Below, in pieces: positions 9,190-17,891 of a stretch of 64,000 nucleotides of DNA. Both the position numbers and the translations under genes were made by a program. Numbering within the stretch: the stretch's first letter is position 1; each line of letters opens with the position of its first letter. Below the pieces are notes generated by a model. That model was not told the origin of the DNA, ran no database searches, and was given only the letters and a program-made list of their open reading frames with translations. The stretch covers positions 1 to 64,000 of the forward strand of contig NZ_JACHOR010000001.1 in assembly GCF_014199945.1 (NCBI RefSeq), in the 5' to 3' direction. The stretch is from Brevundimonas variabilis (GTDB lineage: Bacteria > Pseudomonadota > Alphaproteobacteria > Caulobacterales > Caulobacteraceae).

Positions 9190-10167
9190 TCAATCCAGCC
9201 CGACGACCCCGGCCATGCCGTCGTCATCGGCCCAGGCGACCCGGCGGCCGTCCGGGCTCAGCGCAAGGGCGGCGATCGGCGCACCCTTTTCGGCCTTGAG
9301 GAAATTCAGTCCCTGCCCCGCCGGATCGGCCAGCCAGACGCGGCCGTCGTTCAGCCCCGCGGCGAGCACGCCATGGGCCGGGCGGGCTGCGACCAGGGCG
9401 ATCAGACTGCCCTCGTCATAACCGATCTCCGTCGCCTCACGGCCCATCGGGCCATTGGCCCCGATGAAAGGCCACAGCACCGCCCCCTGCGCACCCGACG
9501 TCGCCAGCAACTGGCCCTTGTTCAGGAAGGCCATGGACCGGACCTTGGACGGATAGCCGCCCATGCGCAGGTTCTTGGCATCCTTCAGCCGCCAGCCATG
9601 CAGTTGCTGGTCCTGCATGGTGGTCACCACAAAGGCTCCGTCCGGGCTGAAAAGAACCCCCGTGTGCGACCCCGCCCAGGCCAGTTTCGTCGGCTTCTGG
9701 TCCTTGATCCGCGCCAGCCAGAGCGCGGCCCCGCCATAGGTCGAGGTGGCAATGCGGCGACCCTTGGGATCGAAGGCCACGCCGGAAACGGTGCGCTCGT
9801 GCTGGAAGTCCCGGCGGAAATCGGCATCGGTGGCATCGATGACCGACAGGGTCCGGCCGTGGGAAAAGGCGATCAGCCGGGTCTCGGGCGAGGCATCAAT
9901 GGCGTCAATCCATTGGCCGCGCTCGGACGTCGCCAGAAGGCCGGCCTGATCGCGGCGGCTCCAGATCACCTTGCCGTCGTCCCCGCCCGTGACGATCCCG
10001 TCGCCGGACGGATGGGGCGTGGCGCAGAGGATGGCGCCCTCATGGACCTCGCTGAAGACACCGTCCTCGAACCGGACCGAACCATCGCCGAGGGTGAAGA
10101 CCGCGCCGGTGTCATCGAACAGGGCCGCTGTAACCTGGGCGTCGAAGGTGAAGGTCGTCGACGTCAT
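9190..10167 (-). CDS. WD40-repeat protein
   Basis: 325 residues made almost wholly of WD40-type blades. Recurrent 'FDPKGRRIATSTYGG', 'FSPDGAFVVTT' and 'LSPDGRRVAWADDDG' segments are spaced at about 40-45 residues, consistent with a seven-bladed propeller. No signal peptide is visible, so it should be cytoplasmic and act as a scaffold. Its start overlaps the stop of the PIN toxin gene (ATGA), which makes translational coupling to the toxin-antitoxin pair likely. The partner and function are unknown. Confidence 0.8.
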   Translation of the reverse strand: MTSTTFTFDAQVTAALFDDTGAVFTLGDGSVRFEDGVFSEVHEGAILCATPHPSGDGIVTGGDDGKVIWSRRDQAGLLATSERGQWIDAIDASPETRLIAFSHGRTLSVIDATDADFRRDFQHERTVSGVAFDPKGRRIATSTYGGAALWLARIKDQKPTKLAWAGSHTGVLFSPDGAFVVTTMQDQQLHGWRLKDAKNLRMGGYPSKVRSMAFLNKGQLLATSGAQGAVLWPFIGANGPMGREATEIGYDEGSLIALVAARPAHGVLAAGLNDGRVWLADPAGQGLNFLKAEKGAPIAALALSPDGRRVAWADDDGMAGVVGLD

Positions 10168-10574
10168 GTGTCCGTTGTCCCGGCCAGTCGGGCGTTCTGG
10201 CCCAGGGTTTTCAATCTTTTCACAGCCCCACGATCGAAAGACACGAGAAGCTCTGCATCCTGGTCCCGGGCCTGGAACGCAATCACGCCGTCGGCAAAAT
10301 CCCCTCCCGCATCCATGATCTCGAGGCCCGCTTCCACGGCCCCGCGATCAAACTCTGCCTTGTCGACCTCGATCAGTATCCGAAGCTTCTCAGCGATCTC
10401 TGCCCTTGGGACCTTGTAACGTCTTCCCAGCACCCAGACGAACTCGCACAGGGCCGTAATCGAAAGGATCAGCCTCTCGGCGCCTTCGAGTTCAAGCCGA
10501 GCGATCTCGGACTGGGCAGGGTCGTCTGTAACGAAGAAACGAATGAGGACGTTGGTGTCGAACGCCGTCCTCAC
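10164..10574 (-). CDS. PIN-domain ribonuclease toxin, VapC-like
   Basis: 136 residues. The PIN acidic residues are visible: AFDTNVLIRFF at the N-terminus (first Asp), an ALCEFVWVL glutamate, and GGDFADGVIAF followed by LLVSFDRGAVKRL. In this family they bind Mg2+ and cleave RNA, often tRNA. The gene begins within the antitoxin stop (ATGA overlap at 10571-10574), the standard arrangement for a toxin-antitoxin pair. The set of acidic residues looks intact, so it is probably active. Confidence 0.88.
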   Translation of the reverse strand: MRTAFDTNVLIRFFVTDDPAQSEIARLELEGAERLILSITALCEFVWVLGRRYKVPRAEIAEKLRILIEVDKAEFDRGAVEAGLEIMDAGGDFADGVIAFQARDQDAELLVSFDRGAVKRLKTLGQNARLAGTTDT

Positions 10575-10843
10575 TCGTCTTCGAGTCCCGCCATGCCTGC
10601 GGCCGCCCCGGCATCGGCAATGGCGTCATTCAATTCCTCGATCGTGAGGACTGGCTGCCCCGGGCGCTTCAGGGAGCCATACAGCTCGGAGATATCGCGG
10701 CTGCGCCGGGGCGCGACCAGCTCGACACGTCCCCCGGGACGCATATCCACCTCGACCTTGTCGCCGGGACGCAGGCCAAGGTGGCGCATCACTTCGCTGC
10801 GAAGCGTGAGCTGGTTCTTGGCCGTGACTGTCAACAAGGTCAT
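10571..10843 (-). CDS. AbrB/SpoVT-type antitoxin
   Basis: 90 residues from the ATG at 10843, which has a GGGAGAA ribosome site. An in-frame extension to 10897 would run across the palindrome and is unlikely. The N-terminal half has the swapped-hairpin AbrB pattern (TVTAKNQLTLRSEVMRHLGLRPGDKVEV is the core, shown in parts), which binds DNA. The C-terminal half (RDISELYGSLKRP and an acidic helix) should block the PIN toxin active site. It is the first gene of the antitoxin-toxin-WD40 series and likely represses its own promoter through the inverted repeat at 10865-10884. Confidence 0.88.
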   Translation of the reverse strand: MTLLTVTAKNQLTLRSEVMRHLGLRPGDKVEVDMRPGGRVELVAPRRSRDISELYGSLKRPGQPVLTIEELNDAIADAGAAAGMAGLEDE

Positions 10844-10864
10844 CGCTGTTCTCCCGGGACGAGT

Positions 10865-10884
10865 GTAAGGCAAATATGCCTTAC
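10865..10884. promoter_or_regulatory. Palindromic operator candidate of the AbrB/PIN operon
   Basis: GTAAGGCA-aata-TGCCTTAC is a perfect 8-bp inverted repeat with a 4-base AT spacer, located 21 bases upstream of the antitoxin ATG in the 43-base gap after cobW. AbrB-type antitoxins commonly bind such palindromes at their own promoter. Binding is inferred. Confidence 0.7.
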
Positions 10885-10886
10885 CT

Positions 10887-12020
10887 TCAAGCCGCACAGG
10901 CCTCGAACCCGGCCCTCAGCTGGGCCTCGTCCAGTTCGCGGCCGATGAAGACGGCGCGGCTCCAGCGGCGTTCGTCGGGGCCCCAGGAGCGCTGGAGGTC
11001 CCCTTCGAGGATCATGTGCACGGCCTGGAAGACCAGGCGACGGTCCTCGCCCTGGACGTCGATGATGCCCTTGGCGCGCAGGATGTTCTGCCCCTGCTGA
11101 CCCAGGAGCTGGTCGAGCCAGGCGGTGAATTTCACGCCGTTCATCGGCCGGTCGAGGCTGAGCGAGATGCCCTTGATGTCGTCGGCGTGGTCATGGCCCC
11201 GCGGTCCGATTCCAGGCTCCGAAACGGTGTCTGGATTGTCTGGATTGCCGTGATCGTGGTGGTGGTGATCGTGGCTGTGACCATGGTCATGGTGGTCATG
11301 GTGGTCATGGCCGCAGTGTTCGTCGTGAACGTGACCGGCCTCGCCGTGTGCCGGGTTGGCGAACTCGGGATGGATGTCGAGGATGCGCTCCAGATCAAAG
11401 CCGCCCAGCCCCAGCACCTGGTCCAGCGGCACGTTCGCCCGTTCGGCGCGGGTGATGGGGGCCAGAGGGTTCAGCGCGCGCAGCCGCCGTTCGACCGCGA
11501 CCAGTTCGGCCTCGGTCGCCAGGTCGGTCTTGTTCAGGATGATGCGGTCGGCGAAGGCGACCTGCTCGCGGGCTTCCCGACTATCGTCCAGCCGGGCCAT
11601 GACATGTCGGGCATCGACCAGGGTGGTCACGCTGTCGAGCCGGGTCTTGGCCTTGACGTCGTCGTCGACGAAGAAGGTCTGGGCCACGGGACCGGGATCG
11701 GCCAGGCCGGTCGTTTCGACGATGATGGCATCGAAGGCCGGCTTGCCGGGACGCTGGCGCTTCATCAGACCGGCGACGACGCGGATCAGGTCGCCCCGCA
11801 CCGTGCAGCAGACGCAGCCGTTGTTCATCTCGAACACGTCCTCGTCGGCGCCGACGACCAGGTCGTTGTCGATGCCGATCTCGCCGAACTCGTTGACGAT
11901 CACGGCGTACCGCTTGCCGTGATCCTCGGTCAGGATCCGGTTCAGCAATGTGGTCTTCCCCGCACCCAGATAGCCGGTGAGGACGGTGACGGGGATCTTG
12001 GCGGCAACAGTATCGGTCAT
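10887..12020 (-). CDS. CobW-family GTP-dependent metallochaperone, histidine-rich
   Basis: 377 residues. G3E GTPase: P-loop [12 protein letters not shown] (16-27), the metal-binding CVCC motif at 69-72, ETTGLADP and the NKTD base-specificity motif near 164. A CobW C-terminal domain follows. Between about 225 and 258 there is a dense His/Asp stretch with more than a dozen histidines, which suggests zinc (or nickel/cobalt) storage or delivery. Members of this group (ZNG1/YeiR types) hand zinc to client enzymes. I saw no obvious Zur box in the 153-base gap shared with tolQ. Confidence 0.92.
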   Translation of the reverse strand: MTDTVAAKIPVTVLTGYLGAGKTTLLNRILTEDHGKRYAVIVNEFGEIGIDNDLVVGADEDVFEMNNGCVCCTVRGDLIRVVAGLMKRQRPGKPAFDAIIVETTGLADPGPVAQTFFVDDDVKAKTRLDSVTTLVDARHVMARLDDSREAREQVAFADRIILNKTDLATEAELVAVERRLRALNPLAPITRAERANVPLDQVLGLGGFDLERILDIHPEFANPAHGEAGHVHDEHCGHDHHDHHDHGHSHDHHHHDHGNPDNPDTVSEPGIGPRGHDHADDIKGISLSLDRPMNGVKFTAWLDQLLGQQGQNILRAKGIIDVQGEDRRLVFQAVHMILEGDLQRSWGPDERRWSRAVFIGRELDEAQLRAGFEACAA

Positions 12021-12173
12021 GGGCCGCTAGATGGCGGCTCGACGGTGCAAAGTGAAGGGCTGGCAGGCGTGACGGACGCGCATTCCGCCGCTAGACCCAC
12101 CTCACGCCATACAAACGCCGCGACCGCTCGTTCGAACGGGAGGTAAGCTGCTCTGCCCAAAGGATTCGCCTGA

Positions 12174-12902
<729 letters not shown>

Positions 12903-12905
12903 GCC

Positions 12906-13373
<468 letters not shown>

Positions 13374-13375
13374 TC

Positions 13376-14278
13376 GTGAAACGTCCCAGCCCGGCCATCC
13401 TCGGATCGATCGCGCTGCATGCCGGCGTGGTCGGGATCGCCCTGGTGTCCTGGCCACGGACCGAGCCGGAAATCCCGCCCTCGATCGCATCCGTGCCGGT
13501 CACGATTGTTTCCAGTGTGGAGATCGCGGCAGCCCCTGCGGACAATCCCTCGGAAGAGGTCGTCGAGGACGACGCCGCCACCGCGCCGGTGAGTGCGCCG
13601 GAAGCACAGCCCGAGCCGACGCCTGCCCCGCCCGCACCGACCCCGGTGCCTCCAAGACCGACGCCGCCGCCACCGACGCCACGGCCGGTGACCAAGGCTC
13701 CGGCCCCGAGACCCGCTCCGACCCCAGCCCCTGCGCCGAAGAAGGCGACGCCGACCCCGCCTCGTCCGGCACCGACGCCCCCTCGTGCCGCGCCGACCCC
13801 GGCTCCGACACCGCCGCGCGCAACCCCGCCCCGGACGACGCCTGCGCCTGCGCGCCCGGCAGCGAAGAGCGACGCACCGCCGCTGGATCTCGACGCCCTC
13901 GCCGGCCCCAGCCGCCCGTCGACCAATCGCGGCCCCCGCCCCGCGACCGGTCAGCAGGGTGCCGGCCGGGCACCCCAGGCGACGGGCCCCGAAATCCAGG
14001 CCATCCTGCGTCAGGTCATTCCAAACTGGACCGTCAACTGCGACATTCCCGGTGCCCGGGAGCTCCGCGTCCGCGTGAGCCTGACGCTTTCAGCGGATGG
14101 GCGTATCACCGACGGACCGACGCTTATCTCTCCGCAATCTAGCCCGGTCTACAGGGCGACGGCCGACAATGCCCTGCGCGCCATTCGGCAGACGGCCCCC
14201 TTCAATGTACCGGCAGGCTTCGAAGGCGCAGTCTTCAATCCGACCTTTAATGTTGAAACTGCCTGCGCAAACCAGTGA
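13376..14278 (+). CDS. tolA: TolA/TonB-like envelope-spanning protein
   Basis: 300 residues with a GTG start two bases after tolR. One N-terminal membrane helix (LGSIALHAGVVGIALVSW) anchors it to TolQR. A long proline/alanine/threonine-rich linker (about 70-170) can span the periplasm. The C-terminal domain (from 'PEIQAILRQVIPNWTVNCDI', ending near ETACANQ) carries the paired cysteines of alphaproteobacterial TolA. The rod here is proline-rich, unlike the alanine/lysine helices of enterobacterial TolA. tolB and pal do not follow; a glpK gene on the other strand does. Confidence 0.85.
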   Translation: MKRPSPAILGSIALHAGVVGIALVSWPRTEPEIPPSIASVPVTIVSSVEIAAAPADNPSEEVVEDDAATAPVSAPEAQPEPTPAPPAPTPVPPRPTPPPPTPRPVTKAPAPRPAPTPAPAPKKATPTPPRPAPTPPRAAPTPAPTPPRATPPRTTPAPARPAAKSDAPPLDLDALAGPSRPSTNRGPRPATGQQGAGRAPQATGPEIQAILRQVIPNWTVNCDIPGARELRVRVSLTLSADGRITDGPTLISPQSSPVYRATADNALRAIRQTAPFNVPAGFEGAVFNPTFNVETACANQ

Positions 14279-14297
14279 GCGCATTAGGCATTCCCGC

Positions 14298-14427
14298 TCC
14301 GCTCATCCCGGCGAAAGCCGGGACCCAGTGCTTTCGCAGGGCAAGGTGCATGGGATGAGGTCAACACGGACCGGTATCTACCGATCGCCCAAAGGACTGG
14401 GTCCCGGCTTTCGCCGGGATGAGCGGA
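14298..14427. repeat. Long inverted repeat element (REP/MITE-like), copy 1
   Basis: Two perfect 32-bp arms (14298-14329 and 14396-14427) enclose 66 bases. The arms read TCCGCTCATCCCGGCGAAAG and onward. A second element of the same kind is at 48305-48440. It lies between convergent tolA and glpK and would form a strong hairpin that may end both transcripts. Confidence 0.9.
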
Positions 14428-14428
14428 A

Positions 14429-15928
14429 CTAAATGGGTCGGAAGGCCCGGGTGGCTTCCACCGCAGATTTCCAGCCGGACAGATCCCGAGTTCTCGCCGC
14501 TGTATCCATTTTGGGGTGGCATGTGACGCTCGGCTTCCAGAGCGCGGCGATGTCATCGAGCGACTGGAACAGGCCCGACCCCAGCCCCGCGAGACAGGCT
14601 GCGCCAAAGGCCGTGGTCTCGGTCAGGACGGGGCGGACCACCTCCACGTCCAGCACATCGGACAGCCGCTGTAGGAACAGGGCATTGTCGGCCATCCCGC
14701 CGTCGACCTTCAGCCTTCCGCAGGCGATGCCGTCTGCGGCCATGGCATCCAGCAGGTCGCGGGTCTGGTAGACGGCGCTGTCCAGACCGGCGCGCGCGAT
14801 CTCGGCACGGCCACTGGCCCGTGACAGACCCACCAGCGAGCCCCGGGCGTCCGGGTCCCACCAGGGAGCCCCCAGCCCCGTGAAGGCCGGGACCAGATAG
14901 ACCCCGCCGGTATCCGTCACCGAGGCGGCCAGCGCCTCGACCTCCGACGATTTCGAGAACAGCCCCAGCCCGTCGCGCAGCCACTGGATCGTCGAGCCCG
15001 CCGACAGGATCGACCCCTCCAGGCCATAGGTGACCTGGCCGTCCAGCTGGTAGGCGATGGTCGACAGCAGCCGGTTCGACGACCGGACCAGTTCGGTGCC
15101 CGTGTTCTGGATCAGGAAGGCCCCGGTGCCATAGGTGCTCTTGACGTCGCCAGGCTGGAAGACGGCCTGTCCGATCGTGGCGGCCTGCTGATCCCCTGCC
15201 ACGCCCCGGATGGGCAGGGCCTCGCCCAGCAGTCCCGGCTCCGTGGTGCCGAAGTCGGCGGCGCAGTCCAGCACCTCGGGCAGCATGGCCATGGGAACGT
15301 TGAACAGGGCACACAGGCCTGCGTCCCAGCGGCCGTGCCGCATGTCATACAGGGCCGTGCGGCTGGCATTGGTGGCATCGGTGACGTGGCGCGCGCCGCC
15401 AGTCAGCCGCCAGATCAGGAAGGTGTCGATCGTCCCCGCCAGCAGATGTCCGGCGGCCGCAGCCTGACGTGCGCCGGCGACGTGATCGAGGATCCAGGCC
15501 AGTTTGGTGGCCGAGAAATAGGGATCGAGGCGCAGGCCGGTCTTCTCGATCACCTCCGCCTCATGCCCCGCCTCGGTCAGGGCGCGGCAGACGTCGGCCG
15601 TGCGGCGGTCCTGCCAGACGATGGCATTGTGGATCGGCGCGCCCGTCCGGCGATCCCAGACGACCGTCGTCTCGCGCTGGTTGGTCAGGCCGATGGCGGC
15701 GATCGCGCGGCCCTTGGCCCGACAGGCAGAGACCGTGTTGCGCGCGGTCGACAGGGTGGTGGCCCAGATCACCTCGGCGTCGTGCTCGACCCAGCCGGAC
15801 TGCGGATAGATCTGCTTGAACGCCTGCTGGTCCGAGGCGATCGCTTCGCCCGCCAGGGTAAAGGCGATGGCGCGACTGGAACTGGTGCCCTGGTCGATGG
15901 CGAGAAGAACGGGATCAGACGCGGTCAC
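14429..15928 (-). CDS. glpK: Glycerol kinase
   Basis: 499 residues, the normal length. FGGY carbohydrate kinase: AIDQGTSSSRAI at the N-terminus, GLTNQRETTVVWDR, the FGGY_2 signature region VDGGMADNALFLQ near the C-terminus, and YGTGAFLIQNTG. It phosphorylates glycerol to sn-glycerol 3-phosphate for lipid synthesis and catabolism. The GTG start is preceded by GGAGGA and overlaps the end of the antiporter gene by 14 bases. No glpF or glpD is nearby. Confidence 0.96.
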   Translation of the reverse strand: MTASDPVLLAIDQGTSSSRAIAFTLAGEAIASDQQAFKQIYPQSGWVEHDAEVIWATTLSTARNTVSACRAKGRAIAAIGLTNQRETTVVWDRRTGAPIHNAIVWQDRRTADVCRALTEAGHEAEVIEKTGLRLDPYFSATKLAWILDHVAGARQAAAAGHLLAGTIDTFLIWRLTGGARHVTDATNASRTALYDMRHGRWDAGLCALFNVPMAMLPEVLDCAADFGTTEPGLLGEALPIRGVAGDQQAATIGQAVFQPGDVKSTYGTGAFLIQNTGTELVRSSNRLLSTIAYQLDGQVTYGLEGSILSAGSTIQWLRDGLGLFSKSSEVEALAASVTDTGGVYLVPAFTGLGAPWWDPDARGSLVGLSRASGRAEIARAGLDSAVYQTRDLLDAMAADGIACGRLKVDGGMADNALFLQRLSDVLDVEVVRPVLTETTAFGAACLAGLGSGLFQSLDDIAALWKPSVTCHPKMDTAARTRDLSGWKSAVEATRAFRPI

Positions 15929-17750
15929 GGGTCTCCTCCAGCACGTCGGCGGCCTCCTCGTTCAGCGGGCGGCTCTCGCGACGCGGTTTGACATAGGGGG
16001 CCGGCTGCGGCGTGACCATGTTCCCGCGCATCAGGTTGCGACCGGCCTGGAGGCCGCCGGACACCTGCAGCGTCAGCCGCTCCTCGTCGCGCCGGCGCAC
16101 GTCCTCGATGGTCTCGCGGGCGTCGGCAGCGTTGAAGCCGAGGTCGACCAGCACCTGTTCACCGAAGACCAGCGCGCTCTCGAAGGTCTCGCGGATATGG
16201 TATTCGACGCCCGCCTCGATCAGCCGGATCGAATGCCCCCGGTCATAGGCGCGGACGAAGAGCTTGGTCAGCGGGAACTCGGACTTCATCAGCTCGACGA
16301 TGCGGTCGGCCACCTCAGGCTTGTCCACGCAGACCAGTACCGTCTCGGCATCCGCTGCACCCGAGGCCCGCAGCACGTCCAGCCGCGAGCCGTCACCGTA
16401 ATAGACCTTGAACCCGAAATTGCCGGCGGCCTGGATCATCTCGACGTCGTTCTCGATGATCGAGACGTCGACGTCGCGGGCCAGAAGCGGCTGGGCCACG
16501 ACCTGGGCAAAGCGACCGAAGCCGATGATCAGCACCCGCTCGCGCAGGTTCCGGGCATGATCGACGCCCTCCATCGACACATCCTCGCGGGGCTTGAACC
16601 GGTCGGCCAGCAGCATCCGCAGCGGCGTCAGGGCCATCGACACGATGACCACCGCCGACAGGATGGCCCCCATGCGGGGCTCGAACAGGCCAGCTGTCAG
16701 AGCCGCGCCATACAGGACGAAGGCGAATTCGCCGCCCTCGCCCATCAGGGCCGCACGTTTCAGCGCCTCGCCATGGGCGGCCTTGATCCGGGCAATGCCA
16801 TAGACCCCGGCCATCTTGGCTCCCATGAAGGCGGCGACCCCGCCCAGCACGAGCGGCCAGTCGGCAATGACCACCTGCAGGTCCAGCGACATGCCGACGC
16901 TGAGGAAGAACAGCCCCAGCAGGATGCCGCGGAAGGGCTCGACGTCGGCCTCCAGCTGGTGCCGGAAGGTCGACTCCGACAGCAGGACGCCGGCGAGGAA
17001 GGCCCCCATGGCCATCGACAGCCCGCCCAGGTCCATGGCCCAGGCCGCGCCGAGGACGACCAGCAGGGCCCCGGCCGTCATGACCTCGCGTCCGCCATAC
17101 TGGGCCAGGATGCGGAAGACCGGGTTCAGCACCCATTTGCCGATCGCATACACCGCCGCCACCGCGGCAACCGCGAACCCGACCGTCAGCCAGATTGGCT
17201 GGGGATCCTCGATCGCGGTTCCATAGATGCCGCCAAGCACGGCCACGAGCGCCAGGAGGGGCACGATGGCCAGGTCCTCGAACAGCAGGATGGAGACGAC
17301 CCGCTGGCCATCGGTCTCGTTGTTCTCGTTCCGCTCCTCCAGCAGTTGCATGACGATCGCCGTGGAGGACAGGGCAAAGCCGGCACCGGCAATGACCGCC
17401 GCCGGACCGGGCAGGCCGAACAGCAGGGCGACGCCTGTCAGCAGGGCTCCGCAGGTCACGACCTGCAGCAGGCCAAGGCCGAAGATCTCGCGGCGCAGGC
17501 TCCACAGCCGGGCGGGCCGCATCTCCAGCCCGATGATGAACAGGAACATGACGACGCCCAGTTCGGCGACATGCAGCACCGACTCGGCATCCTCGATCAC
17601 GCCAAGGCCGAACGGGCCGATCACCAGTCCCGCCGCCAGATAGCCGAGCACGGCCCCCAGGCCGAACCGCTTGAACAGCGGCACAGCCACGACGGCAGCG
17701 GCCAGCAGGGCCACCGCGTGCCCCAGACCCATCCCAATCGGCTCTGCCAT
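15915..17750 (-). CDS. Kef-type monovalent cation:proton antiporter (CPA2) with RCK domain
   Basis: 611 residues. The N-terminal Na_H_exchanger domain has about 12 membrane helices, including FGLGAVLGYLAAGLVIGP, FALSSTAIVMQLL and a HMA-like SILLFEDLAIVPLLAL. From about residue 400 a TrkA-N/RCK domain follows (VLIIGFGRFAQVVAQPLLARD, then YYGDGSRLDVLRASGA), which senses NAD(H) or glutathione conjugates in relatives. Likely role is K+/H+ exchange, as in KefB/KefC. No KefF/KefG ancillary gene lies alongside. Confidence 0.92.
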   Translation of the reverse strand: MAEPIGMGLGHAVALLAAAVVAVPLFKRFGLGAVLGYLAAGLVIGPFGLGVIEDAESVLHVAELGVVMFLFIIGLEMRPARLWSLRREIFGLGLLQVVTCGALLTGVALLFGLPGPAAVIAGAGFALSSTAIVMQLLEERNENNETDGQRVVSILLFEDLAIVPLLALVAVLGGIYGTAIEDPQPIWLTVGFAVAAVAAVYAIGKWVLNPVFRILAQYGGREVMTAGALLVVLGAAWAMDLGGLSMAMGAFLAGVLLSESTFRHQLEADVEPFRGILLGLFFLSVGMSLDLQVVIADWPLVLGGVAAFMGAKMAGVYGIARIKAAHGEALKRAALMGEGGEFAFVLYGAALTAGLFEPRMGAILSAVVIVSMALTPLRMLLADRFKPREDVSMEGVDHARNLRERVLIIGFGRFAQVVAQPLLARDVDVSIIENDVEMIQAAGNFGFKVYYGDGSRLDVLRASGAADAETVLVCVDKPEVADRIVELMKSEFPLTKLFVRAYDRGHSIRLIEAGVEYHIRETFESALVFGEQVLVDLGFNAADARETIEDVRRRDEERLTLQVSGGLQAGRNLMRGNMVTPQPAPYVKPRRESRPLNEEAADVLEETRDRV

Positions 17751-17891
17751 GACCGTCCCCCTGATCGTTCGTCCGGATAGTGGCGATTAAGGCGCGCGAT
17801 TGCGAGGCCTCGGCTGACGGGGCGAGCCGGGAAACGCGTGACTCCGGCGCAAAGGCTTATAAGCTCCGCCCAGGTACATCGGGGGATCACC

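Noticed and set aside
11270..11310. Repetitive CATGGTCATGGTGGTCATGG stretch read as a DNA tandem repeat
   Set aside because: It encodes the histidine-aspartate stretch of the CobW protein in frame, so the repetition is explained by the protein.
13500..13973. Minus-strand glycine-rich frames opposite tolA
   Set aside because: These are the reverse complement of the proline-rich linker, which gives Gly/Arg-rich translations by composition alone.
15816..17780. Plus-strand frame opposite the Kef antiporter
   Set aside because: Same shadow pattern; the antiporter on the minus strand has full family motifs.
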